Assembly (NCBI RefSeq): GCF_014356525.2
Contig: NC_052511.1
Coordinates: 14,741,942-14,805,941 of the forward strand
Source: Nilaparvata lugens
Taxonomy: Eukaryota > Arthropoda > Insecta > Hemiptera > Delphacidae
DNA: 64,000 nt
Direction of reading: 5' to 3'
The first letter of the stretch is position 1. Each line of letters opens with the position of its first letter. Below the pieces are notes generated by a model. It was not told where the DNA came from and searched no databases. It saw only the letters and a program-made list of their open reading frames with translations. A program made the translations under genes and the position numbers. Below are positions 47,501-57,925 of the stretch, piece after piece.

Positions 47501-50432
47501 TGTTAATGCTACTGCATTCACTCGCAGATTCACTCACCATTCATGCGATTGAAGAATATAAATTACACGTGTACAAGTAGCTTACTATTGTTTTACAACG
47601 AAATTAATCAATTACAATGAATAAACTCTCAATATTTTCTGGTGAAATATACTATAAAGCCATTTGAAAATCGGGTTTTTAAATGAAAAATATAATTCGT
47701 TCTTTTAATTGAATCAGGCACATTGTTGAAAAATTTGAGGCCTGGGAAAACAAAAGATTTTTGGAAAAAGGTTGTATGTGATCTAGGAAGCCTTAAAATG
47801 TTACTAGTTGCACTTCTTGTCCTATATAGGTGATTCGCCTCATTTTTCTGCCTACTGCGATCACATGATAACAAAAATAAGGAATACAGAACCTTTAAAA
47901 CAAAAATATACCGCAGTGGTACACAATTCTAAAATTGGAAGATTGGGAACGATTGTTCTATTCTCCTAACACCTTTCATCACTCGAATTATTGATTTTTG
48001 TAAGGTGATGGGTGTCTTCAAATTGATTTTATATGTAGAGCCCCAACAACTTATACCAAAGTTGATTTTAGAGTCCATCAAAGCAAAATACAATTGCTTC
48101 AATTTTGATGACTGCCTGAGGAAGCAAATAAAATGAATGGCGTTATAACCGCTCTGTTCACTGCCATGCTTCACAATGTGCTTGTGTTACATGGAGGTTG
48201 ATCGCGAGCGCGACCTGAACTGCAATCTAAACATCGACCTGGTCTTCCGCACCCTGAGAGTTTTGTCATTTGAAATCGTCAATTAGGCTAGTGCATTATT
48301 GGTGCAGTGTCAAAGTGCGTGATTCGGGAACATGAGGTCTCTGGTTCGATCCCTCGTCAATACTTTTTCGCTACGAATTTCCAACTTCAATGGAGATTAT
48401 CCATGCAATTTGTAATGTTCACCCATTGCGGAGCACGGGTTTCACCTTCTCGTCATATAGACTACATTTTTATACAATCAATGTTTGACTAACAGCATTT
48501 TCAATTTTGTAGGGGAATGTCGAGTGTTCCAACACATATACCTTCAGATTTGATTTTTGGATCGATCAGATCTTTGTCAGTGAGTCATGATATTGCCAGT
48601 TTCCCTGCATCAAGATCACCGTCACCTATATCATCAACCAGGTAAATTTGTTACCTAAGTATTATGTGCAGCAAAATTGAAGAATCAAAAAGTATTTTAA
48701 TTTTTTTGTATTATTAGATTTTTCGTGAGCAAATTACAGTGAGACCATATCACTTATCACGTTTATATTTTTTCATTTTCTCAAGTAGGGTATATTCATT
48801 GAAGAATTTTAGATATTCTGATATCAGTGGAATTAAAATATCACTTGCCAATAAAATAGTACAGTTGCAAAATTGCAAATATTTGCATGAAAATATTTAA
48901 TTAATAAAAAAGATACTGTACATATAAAAAATACACATCTATTTCAAACAAATACTAAATGCTGAAATAATATTAATATGAACATTCCACAAGAAAACAT
49001 TGTGTATCAGAAGCAAGAAAGTAAAGCTGCGTTTACAAAAAAGTTATTAACAAAATGTTTATTTTTCCGTCCTTATAGATTATAATGCTCTTTTTGAACG
49101 AATTTCCTTCAGCTGCTCTTTGTCAATATTTGAATTTGAAGAAGTCCTTAGTTATATTGAATATTTGAATTAATTTTCATTATTATTATGCTGGTTGTAC
49201 ATGTTCTGATGAATCTGTAGTTGAAAACCTCTAACCTAATAACAAATACATGTATCTAATTAATATTGTTTATATCACTATTAAGACTTCTCTTACAGCG
49301 TGTTATATCTTTCATTTTAAAATTCAATGTTTTTGTAATTCAGCCCAAAACAATATTCAACTGAAATTTAGCTTTGCAGGAGTGTTCATTTCTGCATTGT
49401 AATATTCAAGCTGGATAAGTTCATAATCATTAACATAATTTAAATCATTGACCCATTTCAACTTTTTCCACCTATTCTCCTGAGATTCAGTGCTGTGTAC
49501 CCCAAGTATTAAGATGCGTACATGCTTGTGCGCAACCAACAAATGCTTTTCACTTTTCATAAGCTGATGCTCTCTTAATCATATCTGTATTTGTACAGAG
49601 ACATTAGACTAAGATGAAGGTATAAATATATAAAAATATAATATAGAATTTCCATCTAGCTGTTAACCCTGTTGTCAATATTTGCAGTAGCAGAAGTCTT
49701 CAGGATGATTTACCTACAGCATTTTATTGGGATTTTCGTTTAATAATAATTATAATGATATAAGCATCAGCTGATGAAAAGTGAATTGCACGTGTTCATG
49801 ACGCATAAGTATGTGCACGCTTTAATAGAGATGTTCGTCTAAAGAATTGTTTATTCATCACTCATAAATATCAAGTCAAGGAAGATTTAGATTGTACACT
49901 ATCCACACCATTATTCACATCAATAATTTCAATTGAACATGTTCTAACTTCCCACTGAACTAACTAACTGTTAAAACAGTGGATTACTTCTCAAATATTG
50001 GCATAAAGATCACCTGACACGCACGAACGAACTAACTGAACCGACTGTCCCAACTGTTACACTAAATTCACATTCAGTGTATTTTTCAAAATCCAAAAAA
50101 ATTCTATTGAAATTTGTGTCCGTAGAATTGTTTCTCCATCACCTGTGAACCTCATGGAAGATGTGGAACGGGGCGATGTGTACTCTGTCCTGCACAGTCC
50201 TATGATTGAAAGCATCACTCCCGAAATCAAGATGGTGGCGCCGGCACCTCAAGCTTCAACCAGTCATGCTTCGACCAGTCATGATTCAACCAGTCATGAT
50301 TCAACCAGTCATGCTTCGACCAGTCATGCTTCGACCAGTAATGCTTCGACCAGTCATGATTCAACACCTGGACCTAGTGGCATGAGAAGAAAATCGGTTA
50401 CCATCGTACTTCCAACCGATATTCATCATTGA
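44381..50432 (+). CDS. Two-pass membrane protein gene, TMEM200-like layout, with (ASTSH)n tail
   Basis: The exons are 44381-44562, 45540-45782, 46478-46661, 48513-48641 and 50126-50432. Phases chain 1,1,2,2 and the last exon ends in TGA. TM1 is QFVLPAFGCLFLIIGTLLTV. After a loop with SYRGPEVGEK comes TM2 in RILGPICLGVALLMIVSGTV, followed by a basic stop-transfer KRARLK. A long Ser/Pro-rich tail ends with a 15-bp-unit repeat. Two TMs with a LGP-x-x-LG motif before the second recall the TMEM200 (DUF2371) family; this is tentative. The donor at 46661 (AAG|GTTCGA) is weak. The 5' end is uncertain (see 43689). Confidence 0.8.
44625..44785 (+). repeat. Dispersed repeat, copy 3 of 3
   Basis: It carries CGCTTCCCGGTTGTTCGGAA, TAGGTCCATTCATCTCTCAA and CATTACCCACGCACAAACCT, like 28945-29115. 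It lies in an intron of the membrane protein gene. Confidence 0.7.
45540..45782 (+). CDS. Membrane protein gene, TM2 exon
   Basis: The acceptor is CCGTTGACAG and the donor GTAAGT. High third-position GC marks it as coding. It encodes the extracellular or lumenal loop, TM2, the basic KRARLK and YHCPLHGDFFP. Confidence 0.85.
45910..46010. mobile_element. Near-perfect 100-bp palindrome (MITE)
   Basis: ATACAGTAGTCGGAAAA to ACAGGCTAT on the left is mirrored by ATAGCCTGT to TTTTCCGACTACTGTAT on the right, with about 32-base arms around an AT-rich loop. It is intronic. Confidence 0.8.
46180..46405 (+). repeat. Dispersed repeat ending TGCCTGCTAGTA
   Basis: It contains GAATGATGCATCATCACGTC, then TTTCAGTTTGTCAAGTTTTC, and ends GCAAAGCAGGTGTTGCCTGC-TAGTA. 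An inverted relative lies at 63712-63960. Shorter tail matches (GCGGAGCACGGGTT) are at 43354 and 48427. Confidence 0.6.
46478..46661 (+). CDS. Membrane protein gene, acidic tail exon
   Basis: The acceptor is AATTTTACAG. It encodes RRSKTIRWWCGEPNDNNDDD followed by FEYKLPPQCPQS and a Ser-rich stretch. The donor GTTCGA is non-ideal, but its phase fits the next exon and the frame runs into a stop soon after. Confidence 0.7.
46860..47090 (+). repeat. Repeat-like segment (CGTCGACGCGCAATT block)
   Basis: A moderately GC-rich block contains CATGAAAATCTATTACCGCG and ends ACCTCACTTCGCTCGGTCAA, with no frame. It has the look of a dispersed insect repeat; a second copy is not in the window. A short (CATT)n run follows at 47096-47130. 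Confidence 0.4.
47629..48174 (-). pseudogene. LINE RT C-terminal fragment, minus strand
   Basis: In the minus direction, first KLKQLYFALMDSKINFGISC then TLQKSIIRVMKGV, and after a frame break TRSATSNILRLPRSHTTFFQ and FFNNVPDSIKR. This is the usual end of a Jockey/RTE LINE protein. It lies in the intron between 46661 and 48513 of the membrane protein gene, in opposite orientation. Confidence 0.7.
48285..48460 (+). repeat. tRNA-derived SINE-like fragment
   Basis: A TGGTGCAGTGT block (A-box-like) and a GGTTCGATCCC block (exact B box) lie about 34 bases apart, as in tRNA-derived SINE heads. The following body shares GCGGAGCACGGGTT with other repeats here. No full cloverleaf could be drawn, so it is not a tRNA gene. 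Confidence 0.45.
48513..48641 (+). CDS. Membrane protein gene, Ser/Pro tail exon
   Basis: The acceptor is CAATTTTGTAG and the donor GTAAAT. It encodes GMSSVPTHIPSDLIFGSIRS and SFPASRSPSPISST, a likely phosphorylated disordered tail. Confidence 0.75.
48700..50125. other. Last intron of the membrane protein gene
   Basis: AT-rich, with no nested gene. The minus frame 49357-49560 has no recognisable content. Confidence 0.5.
50126..50432 (+). CDS. Membrane protein gene, last exon
   Basis: The acceptor is TGTGTCCGTAG. It encodes IVSPSPVNLMEDVERGDVYS, HSPMIESITPEIKM, then the ASTSH/DSTSH repeat and PGPSGMRRKSVTIVLP before TGA. Confidence 0.8.
50251..50362 (+). repeat. 15-bp coding tandem repeat (GCTTCAACCAGTCAT)
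   Basis: About seven to eight near-identical units encode (A/D)STSH inside the last exon of the membrane protein gene. The length is probably polymorphic. Confidence 0.9.
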
Positions 50433-50879
50433 AAAGCAGCAGTGGTTCGTTTTCCTCTCCATTTCTCATGTTTCATGTGTGGATCTATTTATTTTATTAA
50501 TCCACTATTAAAAGAAGAGTACTTGTCTTCTTAATCAATCATGGCTGTTAACGGTGATCAAAATCAATAGATAGTATCAAGTTTGTGAAACGAGTAATAA
50601 ATGTATTTTTGGTTGCACAAAGTAAAATCAATGTAAATACTGTATTAGGTGATCAGAAGTATGTATTATCAGCTTATTCAAGAAAGCGTATTCATCTATT
50701 GGTTCAATACACAACCATAGAGAAAAGATAGCATAAGAATATCCCATGGTATAGGTCCTTTATGTTCCAATCTGAAGCCGATTACTGTCGACTACTGTGA
50801 TTTATTACTGTTTTGGCCGGGTGGATGGGAGTGTAAGAACGGCGACATACATTTACTTGACCCCCACCTGGCCGAATGG

Positions 50880-51280
50880 CGATTTGAGAATTACACATCG
50901 TTTGTGCACGAATGTGCACGACCACTTTGCGTTTGTGCACGCAAACTGAACAAATTATTCAAAAATTAGATTTGCGGGGCTGGGGAAACGAGAGCCCCCC
51001 ACCAAGCGTAATGATGATTTGAGCATTACACATCGCTTGTGCACGGATGTGCACGACCACTCTGCGTTTGTGCACGCAAACTGAATGAACAAATTATGTG
51101 ATAATTCGATTTAGGGGGCTGGGGAGACAAGAGCCCTCCTACCTATTTGGCCGTTTTGGCTGGGTGGGAGTGTAAGAATGGCGACGTACATTTCCTTGCT
51201 ATCCCTCAAACAGTCAAAACACTCCAATTTTCTGCTCAATCGTTCGTGCTTCATTTGTGCACGAATGTGCACATACATGT
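50880..51280 (+). repeat. Tandem repeat block rich in GTGCAC
   Basis: Two units of about 125 bases (near 50880 and 51010) each contain ATTACACATCG-TTGTGCACG, GCACGACCACT-TGCGTTTG and GGGGCTGGGGA-AC-AGAGCCC. A further partial unit reaches the LINE insertion near 51285. Confidence 0.8.
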
Positions 51281-51284
51281 AACG

Positions 51285-51968
51285 TGTAGCCTACATGGAT
51301 CAGCAGCATCTCTCTTAGGATTGCTATACTGATCAGCTGTGTGGGAGGATTGCATCTGGAGTCTTTGCACTCCGACAAATAAGACGATTGAATGATCCAA
51401 ACTCACAATGGCAGTCTACCACTCACTCATAATTTCACACATCCGCTATGCCATTATTGTGTGGGGTGGGTCGTGCCAGAATTTGGAGAGGGTGTTCAAG
51501 CTCCAAAAAAAACTGTTAGAGCGATCAAAGGTATCATGCCTTTAGAGTCCTGTAGGAACCACTTCAAAGAATTAGGCATACTAACCGTTCCCTCTATTTA
51601 TATCTATGAGGTGATTATGCATGTTAGAAGAAAGACAATGACTAGAAATGCTGATTCGCATGGATACAATACTAGAAATAGAGGAGACTATGCTTCACTG
51701 TATCACAGAACAGCTCTTTTTGAGAAAAAACCCTACTTATATGGGCCTCAAATTTATTAGAAAGCTTCCTACTCACTTGAAAAATTGTGAAGATGTCGAT
51801 ATTTTTGAGAAGGAGTTGAAAAGTTTTTTGATGGTTGGAGTATTCTATACCACAGAAGAGTTTGTGTGATTTTATTTTTTTTTCTGTAATACTATTTGTA
51901 TTATAAATTTTTGACAATTCCTATACTCTGATTGGAGTCTCTGGGAAGCTTTAGAAACAAACAAACAA
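51285..51968 (+). mobile_element. 5'-truncated LINE inserted in the tandem array, (AAAC)n tail
   Basis: Bases 51450-51869 encode, across two frames, IIVWGGSCQNLERVFKLQKK, GILTVPSIYIYEVI, HGYNTRNR and a final IRKLPTHLK stretch, the end of a Jockey-type RT. The tail is (AAAC)n at 51954-51969. The repeat unit is interrupted at ACATGTAACGT and resumes AACGTTTGTGCAC, giving a short target duplication (AACGT). Confidence 0.8.
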
Positions 51969-52480
51969 ACGTTTGTGCACACTTTTTAAGCAAGGAAATA
52001 GGTCGTTGCAGGAGTGAGGTATAGTACAGTGTCCAAGGGGGGCTTGGGGAATGCTATCCCCCAAACAGTCAGATCACTCCAATTTTCGGCTCAATCGTTT
52101 GTGCTTCATTTTTCACGAATGTGCACATACATGTAACGTTTGTACACACTTTTCAAGCAATGAAATGGGTCGTTGCAGGAGTGAGGTATAGTACAATGAC
52201 CAAGGGGGGCTGAGGGAATGCTATCCCCCCTAAACAGTCAAAACACACTGATTTTCGGCTCATTCGATTGTGCTTCAGTTGTGCAGGAATGTGCATGTAA
52301 ATGTAACGTTTGTGCTGTGCACACTTTCTGAGCGAGGAATCGGTTCATCGCAGGAGTGAGGTTTAGTACAGTGTCCAAGAGGGGCTGGGGAAATGCTATC
52401 CCTCAAGCAGTCAGAACACTTCAATTTTCGGCTCAATCGTTTGTGCTTCATTTGTGCATGAAAGTGCAGGTATATGAGTA
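51969..52480 (+). repeat. Tandem array of about 167-175-bp units
   Basis: Three units each start near CCAAGGGGGGC or CCAAGAGGGGC (52033, 52200, 52375) and contain ATGCTATCCC, CAATTTTCGGCTCAATCG and GTGCACATACATGTAACG. It continues the array left of the LINE. Confidence 0.85.
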
Positions 52481-52494
52481 GGATATAAATTGGG

Positions 52495-52830
52495 ATTTGT
52501 GACCAACAATGACATCACACCCTCCACCACCACCCCCAACCCCTCCCAAATCAGCTGATCTGTGTCGTCATCAATCAGCTGATCTATGACATCATCAATC
52601 AGCTGATCTATGACACCACCCGATGTAACAAGGTCTCTTGGTCCAACCTAACCTCAAAAATCATTTTCCGCCAAAATTTCCAGTGCAACAACCTAACCTC
52701 AAATTTAATTTCCTGGTTTAAATTTTCATGTGTGAGTGCACTATATCCTAACCTCAAAAGAATTCTTCTTTTGCACAATACATACCTACTATTGATTTCC
52801 CATAGGTACAATTCAAATTTTTTTATTCAA
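52495..52830 (+). repeat. Dispersed repeat with ATCAGCTGAT palindromes, copy 1
   Basis: It contains three TCAATCAGCTGATCTATGACA-type units, then AACCTAACCTCAAA motifs and CTACTATTGATTTCC. Related copies are at 59750 and 60640. Confidence 0.75.
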
Positions 52831-53763
52831 AAATTCAAATTCAAATTTTTTTTTAATTAAAAAAAAACAAAAGAAGTATTACAATCACTTCAATAATTGC
52901 CCATATGGACCTCTAGGGTCTGTATTTGGGTTTACAAGTTTGAAAGTTTTGATTACTTAGTTTATAAAACCTTATAAAACTCAGTACTTGCTATCATGAT
53001 AATCCATTCTATGCTTGTTCTTTGTGTGTGTAGATGTTGTCATGGAGGATTAAAGAATATCTTCCTATCTAGAAGCATTCAACTTGAAAGCTGAAAAATA
53101 GATTCAGACTATTCCAGTACATGGATGGTGGTCTGAAAAAAAAGAACTAAAGCAAAAGCTATACTCAGTCAACATGGATATAAAATTGTACTAATATTGG
53201 TTGATCCTGACTCTGAGGGTGACATCCAGTTTGACCTTCTATTACCAGATAACATTGAAGATTTCAACAAATGCTGGTATTGGATAAAATTTGAAGAGTG
53301 AGAAGGATTACAAACCCTTGTAGAAATTGAATGAGGAAGAACTGTGATCTGCTAAAAAGTAAGTCTCTACCAAAATATTTAGATCCATGTTTCAAGATAA
53401 TCTCAACATCGATTTCTTGATGTAGCCATGCAAAGCATAGACAATCTGCAGTGAACATCTTTAGTTGAGTCTATCATTGACACCAGATGAAGTCGAAGTC
53501 ATATTATTATCACTATTCTGTGTTGTATATGCAAGAGATTCTTGTAAATGTAGACATATATCCACCAAAAATGTCAGTAAATAATGCTCTTCACAATACA
53601 CATGCAAAAAACCATGACACTACATTTTTTCAATAGTCCATCAAGGTTTGGTGGACTAAAGTCAGAAGCATACTCACTTTAAATGTCAATAATCCGAGCA
53701 TTATCAGTACTTGTATTCAAAATATACAAATCTCCCAATTGTTTGTATATAAGAGACATTGTT

Positions 53764-54432
53764 TTAAACATATATTGTTACTCTATTTCTATGCCCATTG
53801 TTTGGATTGAACATCCATACTTCAATTGCATCAACAATAACTTTCTTAAAACTTGAGTAGGGTAGTAATTGATGTTGACCTATCAGTGTCCCTCCCCACC
53901 TCAGTCCATGTTTATATTGTAGCCCATTATGATTGACCTTACTCATTGCCAAGTAAGCATTTGGATATGGTTGGTCAAAAAAATTATGACTAGTCACTAC
54001 ACTTTGGTACCCACTAAGCCCAATGTATGAAGACCCTTCTTGATCCTTTAATGGTCTGTATTTATTTATTCTTAGCATCAAACCATCAATATTCCATAAT
54101 GTCAAACCACTGGATTTGCCTTGATAATTTTTCATCTCTTCTATGAGTAAATTAAAAATGAATCCTCAATCTGTTTTTTAGATTGTCTATTGATACTACA
54201 ACGAAATTACTCATTTTAAAAGCTACATCAGCTAACACAACAATTTCTCCATTGTCTGAATTAATTTACTGATATGTAGATTCCACTACAATATTGAACT
54301 TTATAGCTCCACTTGCATGAAATTCGTGTTCCAATAGAGTGTAAATATGACTCTCTAAACCATCAAACATTGGTCTATAGTCTATGAATGGCTCATGTCC
54401 AGTTTTACTGTGTGCATTATTATTATTATTAT
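53764..54432 (-). pseudogene. Unidentified capsid-like protein fragments (host repeat, copy 1)
   Basis: Minus strand. An upstream segment (54469-54266) contains FIDYRPMFDGLESHIYTLLE and EFHASGAIKFNIVVES. A downstream frame (54135-53764, 123 codons) contains SSYIGLSGYQSVVTSHNFFD, HGLRWGGTLIGQHQLLPY and ends VWMFNPNNGHRNRVTIYV. The segments are in broken frames of one former protein. The style recalls the C-terminal part of a small DNA virus (densovirus-type) capsid protein, so an endogenous viral copy is possible, but a transposon gene is not excluded. It is clearly decayed. Confidence 0.35.
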
Positions 54433-54520
54433 CCCTTTTATAAGCACGCTCTTGCGGAAATATTTTCAAAGAAGGGGCACTTTAATGCAACCTTCCTTTC
54501 ATCTTTATAACACTGTTTGA

Positions 54521-54868
54521 CTATTTTATGAACTTGCGCACAATACGTGCAGTGTCAAGGAGGACAGATTTTTGCATTCTCTTCAGCACCTCGTCTACCA
54601 AGTCAATACTTTGACATATTTCCACAACCGACTTGAGTATCAGGCCATTGACTGTTATTACAATTGGAAGTACTCTCACTGTATTCAGGCCATACATTTC
54701 CTTCAGCTCAAATGATAGCTCTTGGTATTTTCTGATTTTCTCGCCTCTGGTCTTCTGAGCATTCTCATCTGAAGGTACAGCAATATCAATTATATAAGCC
54801 CTCTTCTCCAGCTGATCCAATACCAGGATGTCAGGCTTGTTGTGTACTACCCGCCTGTCTGTAATCAT
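54521..54868 (-). pseudogene. Dong-like LINE, restriction-like endonuclease (copy 1)
   Basis: 115 codons carry the PD-(D/E)xK-type pattern VVHNKPDILVLDQL followed by IIDIAVPSDEN, then TRGEKIRKYQELSFELKEMY. This endonuclease type is diagnostic of R2/R4/Dong-group LINEs. Confidence 0.85.
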
Positions 54869-55647
54869 TTGGACATCCCAGTAGATCTTGACGTGATTGA
54901 ACTCAACCAGAGGAGGAGGCTGATAGTTATAGTAAGGGGGACCTCTGCAATATTCCCAAACTTGATCTGCATCTCCAAGTGCATAATTTTTGCCACATTG
55001 TTATGACGCAACATATACTCTCTTGGGGCTAGCACTGAGCAGCCGGATACAATATGTTGGATACTTTCTACTGCACTGGCACACATTCTGCATTTGTCAC
55101 TTATGGTCCTGTCTCCCATTACATGCCTCCTATAAGCATTTGTTGCTATCACTTGATCTTGAATCGCCTGTACAAAGCCCTCAGTCTCTGGGAACAAACT
55201 TCCCACTGTCAGCCACATACAAGACAGCTCTTGGCTTATTGGCTCTGAATTAAGGTGCCCATAAAACCGTCCATGTAACTCTTTTGTCCTCCATTCTTCT
55301 TTTAGGTCTTGAGCAGATAGCAGCTCGCTACTTCTTTGGTTCCTTAAATCAAGGGCTGTGTAACCATTATCCAGCTGGCATACCTTCACGAACAAATCTG
55401 AATCAGCATTCTGGAAGTAAGATCTCAACTTCGTTTCCTGACTTACACATAACCTTGATACCCTCATCAAACCGCGACCTCCCATACTCCTTGGTAGGTA
55501 CAGTCGAGCAACCAAGGCACGTGGATGATGCATCCTGAATTTAGTCATCCTTGTCCTGACATACCTATCAATCTGCTTCAATCGAGTATCTGACCACTTC
55601 AGAATTCCAAAGGTGTAGGTCAATGCTGGGATCACCCAAGTATTCAC
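54865..55647 (-). pseudogene. Dong-like LINE, thumb and zinc knuckle (copy 1)
   Basis: 260 codons begin NTWVIPALTYTFGILKWSDT. They include MGGRGLMRVSRLCVSQE and a CCHC knuckle CRMCASAVESIQHIVSGC (C-x2-C-x8-H-x4-C). After KIMHLEMQIKFG the frame is lost by an indel and the endonuclease continues in the next frame. It is about 65-70% identical by eye to copy 2. Confidence 0.85.
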
Positions 55648-55670
55648 AGCCTTGATGCAATTCTTTGCAG

Positions 55671-55686
55671 ATAGATAGATAGATAG

Positions 55687-55722
<36 letters not shown>
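55671..55722. repeat. (GATA)n and (TTA)n microsatellites
   Basis: (GATA)n at 55671-55687 is followed by (TTA)n to 55722, at the 5' boundary of the LINE insertion. Confidence 0.9.
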
Positions 55723-55726
<4 letters not shown>

Positions 55727-55912
55727 ATAATAGTATGTTTTTAGACATCCTCTAAATACATGATCTAATGAACTAAATGGATTATAAATATCAGAGATGA
55801 ATCCTTCAGTAGTGGTGTCCATCAATAGTATTCCTGTCCCACTAAGACATGGCCTTGTATATAAATTTTCTCCCGTAGTCTTCGCCAATCTCTTCCTTTT
55901 ACTAGGAGCCAT
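55723..55912 (-). pseudogene. Host-repeat ORF start (copy 1)
   Basis: The minus-strand frame begins MAPSKRKRLAKTTGENLYTR and continues FISDIYNPFSSLDHVFRGC up to the (TTA)n. Its counterpart at 59275-59430 has lost the frame. It is probably the upstream part of the same protein as 53764-54432, split by the LINE insertion. Confidence 0.4.
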
Positions 55913-55919
55913 TGAATGG

Positions 55920-57343
55920 TTTGCTCTACAATTACCTACAGTGGAAATAGTCCAAGTGGAATAATCTAAAAGTTGATTTTATACAGTTGCAATACCAGAT
56001 TTTGCCATCCATGGCTGGAATATGCTTGTATGAGCATGGAGGTATATGCAATGATCTAAATGGGAGGTACCATCCATTATTACTAATTCTTCCAGCATTA
56101 TTCAATGCTGGTTATTCAGGAGTGCTAATAAAATGACACAGATGTTGTGGTTTTTAATTGCAATTTTAACAATATTCCAACTTTTGACATTATAGTAATT
56201 TGGGTAGGCTGTACAAATCAGATCCTTATAAAATTGTGTTTATACTAGCCTCTTGGGCTAAAGAGACTAGGGGGAGCTGTGATTCTATTTTGCTTGAACT
56301 CAATGTCAATATGTCGAGCAAATGGATTTGACTGGATGACATCTGTAAAAGAAAAATTGGGGAAATGTATGCAATATGGATATTGAGTGTGGATATACAT
56401 TGATACTACATTTTTTCTTTTATTATTAGTGTCTACTAATATAGTGAAAATACATCAGGTTTCTCATAATAAAATCAAAAGTATACTGTTAAGGTTTTCT
56501 ACCAAATGAATAATATTTTTTGGGTTCATTTCTCTTATTATGTATGGATCAATATATTTACTATTTTTGAATTTGAACATATTTTATGTGATGTAATGTC
56601 AAAGAATTCTTGGCAACAACATTTGAACATTATCATTGTATTTATTGGACATAGCCACTGATGATCTAAGCATGATGGTAAATGAAAACATTTAGTCAAA
56701 TCTATAATACTGCTGTGCATAAAATGATATAAAATTGACATCATCTTCTTCTGAGTCTAGATTTTTCAGATACAATGCTGTGACATCTTCATATGTCAAG
56801 TGTTCAGCTTTTATCATGTTCAGGAGGTCTTTAATATCAAGTCTTTTGCATATGGCATACAATTTAGAAAGAGTGCTGCTAGTTGAACATTGTAATCTGT
56901 AATCATAATTTTCAGGAAATTCTAATATTGTGCATTGTAGTAATTTGGGTAGGCTGTACGAATCAGCCCCAAAAAATTGCATTTATACTAGCCTCTTGGG
57001 CTAAAGTGACTAGGGGAAGTGGCGATTTTAGTTTGTTTGAACTCATTCTCAATATGTTGTGCTTATTTCTTCTTCTGGAAAACATCTGCAAAAAGAGAGA
57101 AATTGGGTATAGCTATGTATGTATTTAAGATTTTTCGATTTGAAATCAATTTCATGAAGAAGAAGAATGAGAAAGAAAGAACCATAGAGTTGTGAAACAT
57201 ACCTTGGATTTGTTTTTGAAGAAAAATATGTGAAGAATATTACTCCAATATTTGAGACTCTGATAACAGAAATCTTTCCCATCAAAGACCCCCAGTAGTT
57301 ATTCTCAATCAATCAATACACAAAGACACAAATGCCAAATTTG

Positions 57344-57350
<7 letters not shown>
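55920..57350. repeat. Unidentified repeat region with an internal duplication
   Basis: The segments 56197-56330 and 56938-57065 are direct copies (TAATTTGGGTAGGCTGTAC then CTAGCCTCTTGGGCTAAAG). On the plus strand copy 1 reads LGRLYKSDPYKIVFILASWA followed by KETRGSCDSILLELNVNM. A minus frame at 56982-56692 (96 codons, LYAICKRLDIKDLLNMIKA) overlaps copy 2. No family was recognised. Confidence 0.45.

Positions 57351-57397
<47 letters not shown>
57349..57397. repeat. (GA)n microsatellite
   Basis: About 24 uninterrupted GA units. Confidence 0.95.
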
Positions 57398-57400
<3 letters not shown>

Positions 57401-57476
57401 GCTTTGGTCAAGTTTTGAGAGAACCATGAAATATTACATGCAATGCTACTGTTTTTAAGGAATTTTAAGCTTAATG

Positions 57477-57868
57477 TATGAAGACCCTTCTTGATCCTTT
57501 AATGATCTGTATTTATTCATTCTTAGCATCAAACCATCAATATTCTGTAACGTCAAACCACTGGATTTGCCTTGATAATATTATTCATCTCTTCTATGAG
57601 TAGATTAAAAATGAATCCTCAATCTGTTTTGTTAGATTGTCTATTGATGCTACAACGAAATTACTTGTTTCAAAAGCTACATCAGCTAACACAACAATTT
57701 CTCCATTGTCTGAATTAATTTACTGATATGTAGATTACACTACAATATTGAACTTCATAGCTCCGCTTGCATGAAATTTGTGTACCAATAGAGTGTAAAT
57801 ATGACTCTCTAAGCCATTAAACATTGGTCTATAGTCTATGAATGACTCATGTCCGGTTTTACTGTGTG

Positions 57869-57925
<57 letters not shown>
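57477..57925 (-). repeat. Host repeat, copy 2, ending in (TTA)n
   Basis: About 94% identical by eye to 54025-54432, with the same stops. The (TTA)n run at 57871-57925 is longer than in copy 1. The protein-like frame is broken here too. Confidence 0.8.

Larger units (their letters stand above)
54433..55670 (-). mobile_element. R4/Dong-like LINE tail (RLE type), copy 1
   Basis: It is inserted in a (TTA)n microsatellite: (TTA)n lies at 54417-54432 on its 3' side and at 55687-55722 on its 5' side. It encodes RT thumb to C-terminus, with one frameshift near 54945. The RT core is missing. Confidence 0.8.

Noticed and set aside
48285..48370. A tRNA gene
   Set aside because: A and B boxes are present, but acceptor and anticodon stems do not pair well.
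55672..55722. CRISPR-like or minisatellite structure
   Set aside because: Simple (GATA)n and (TTA)n runs with no spacers.
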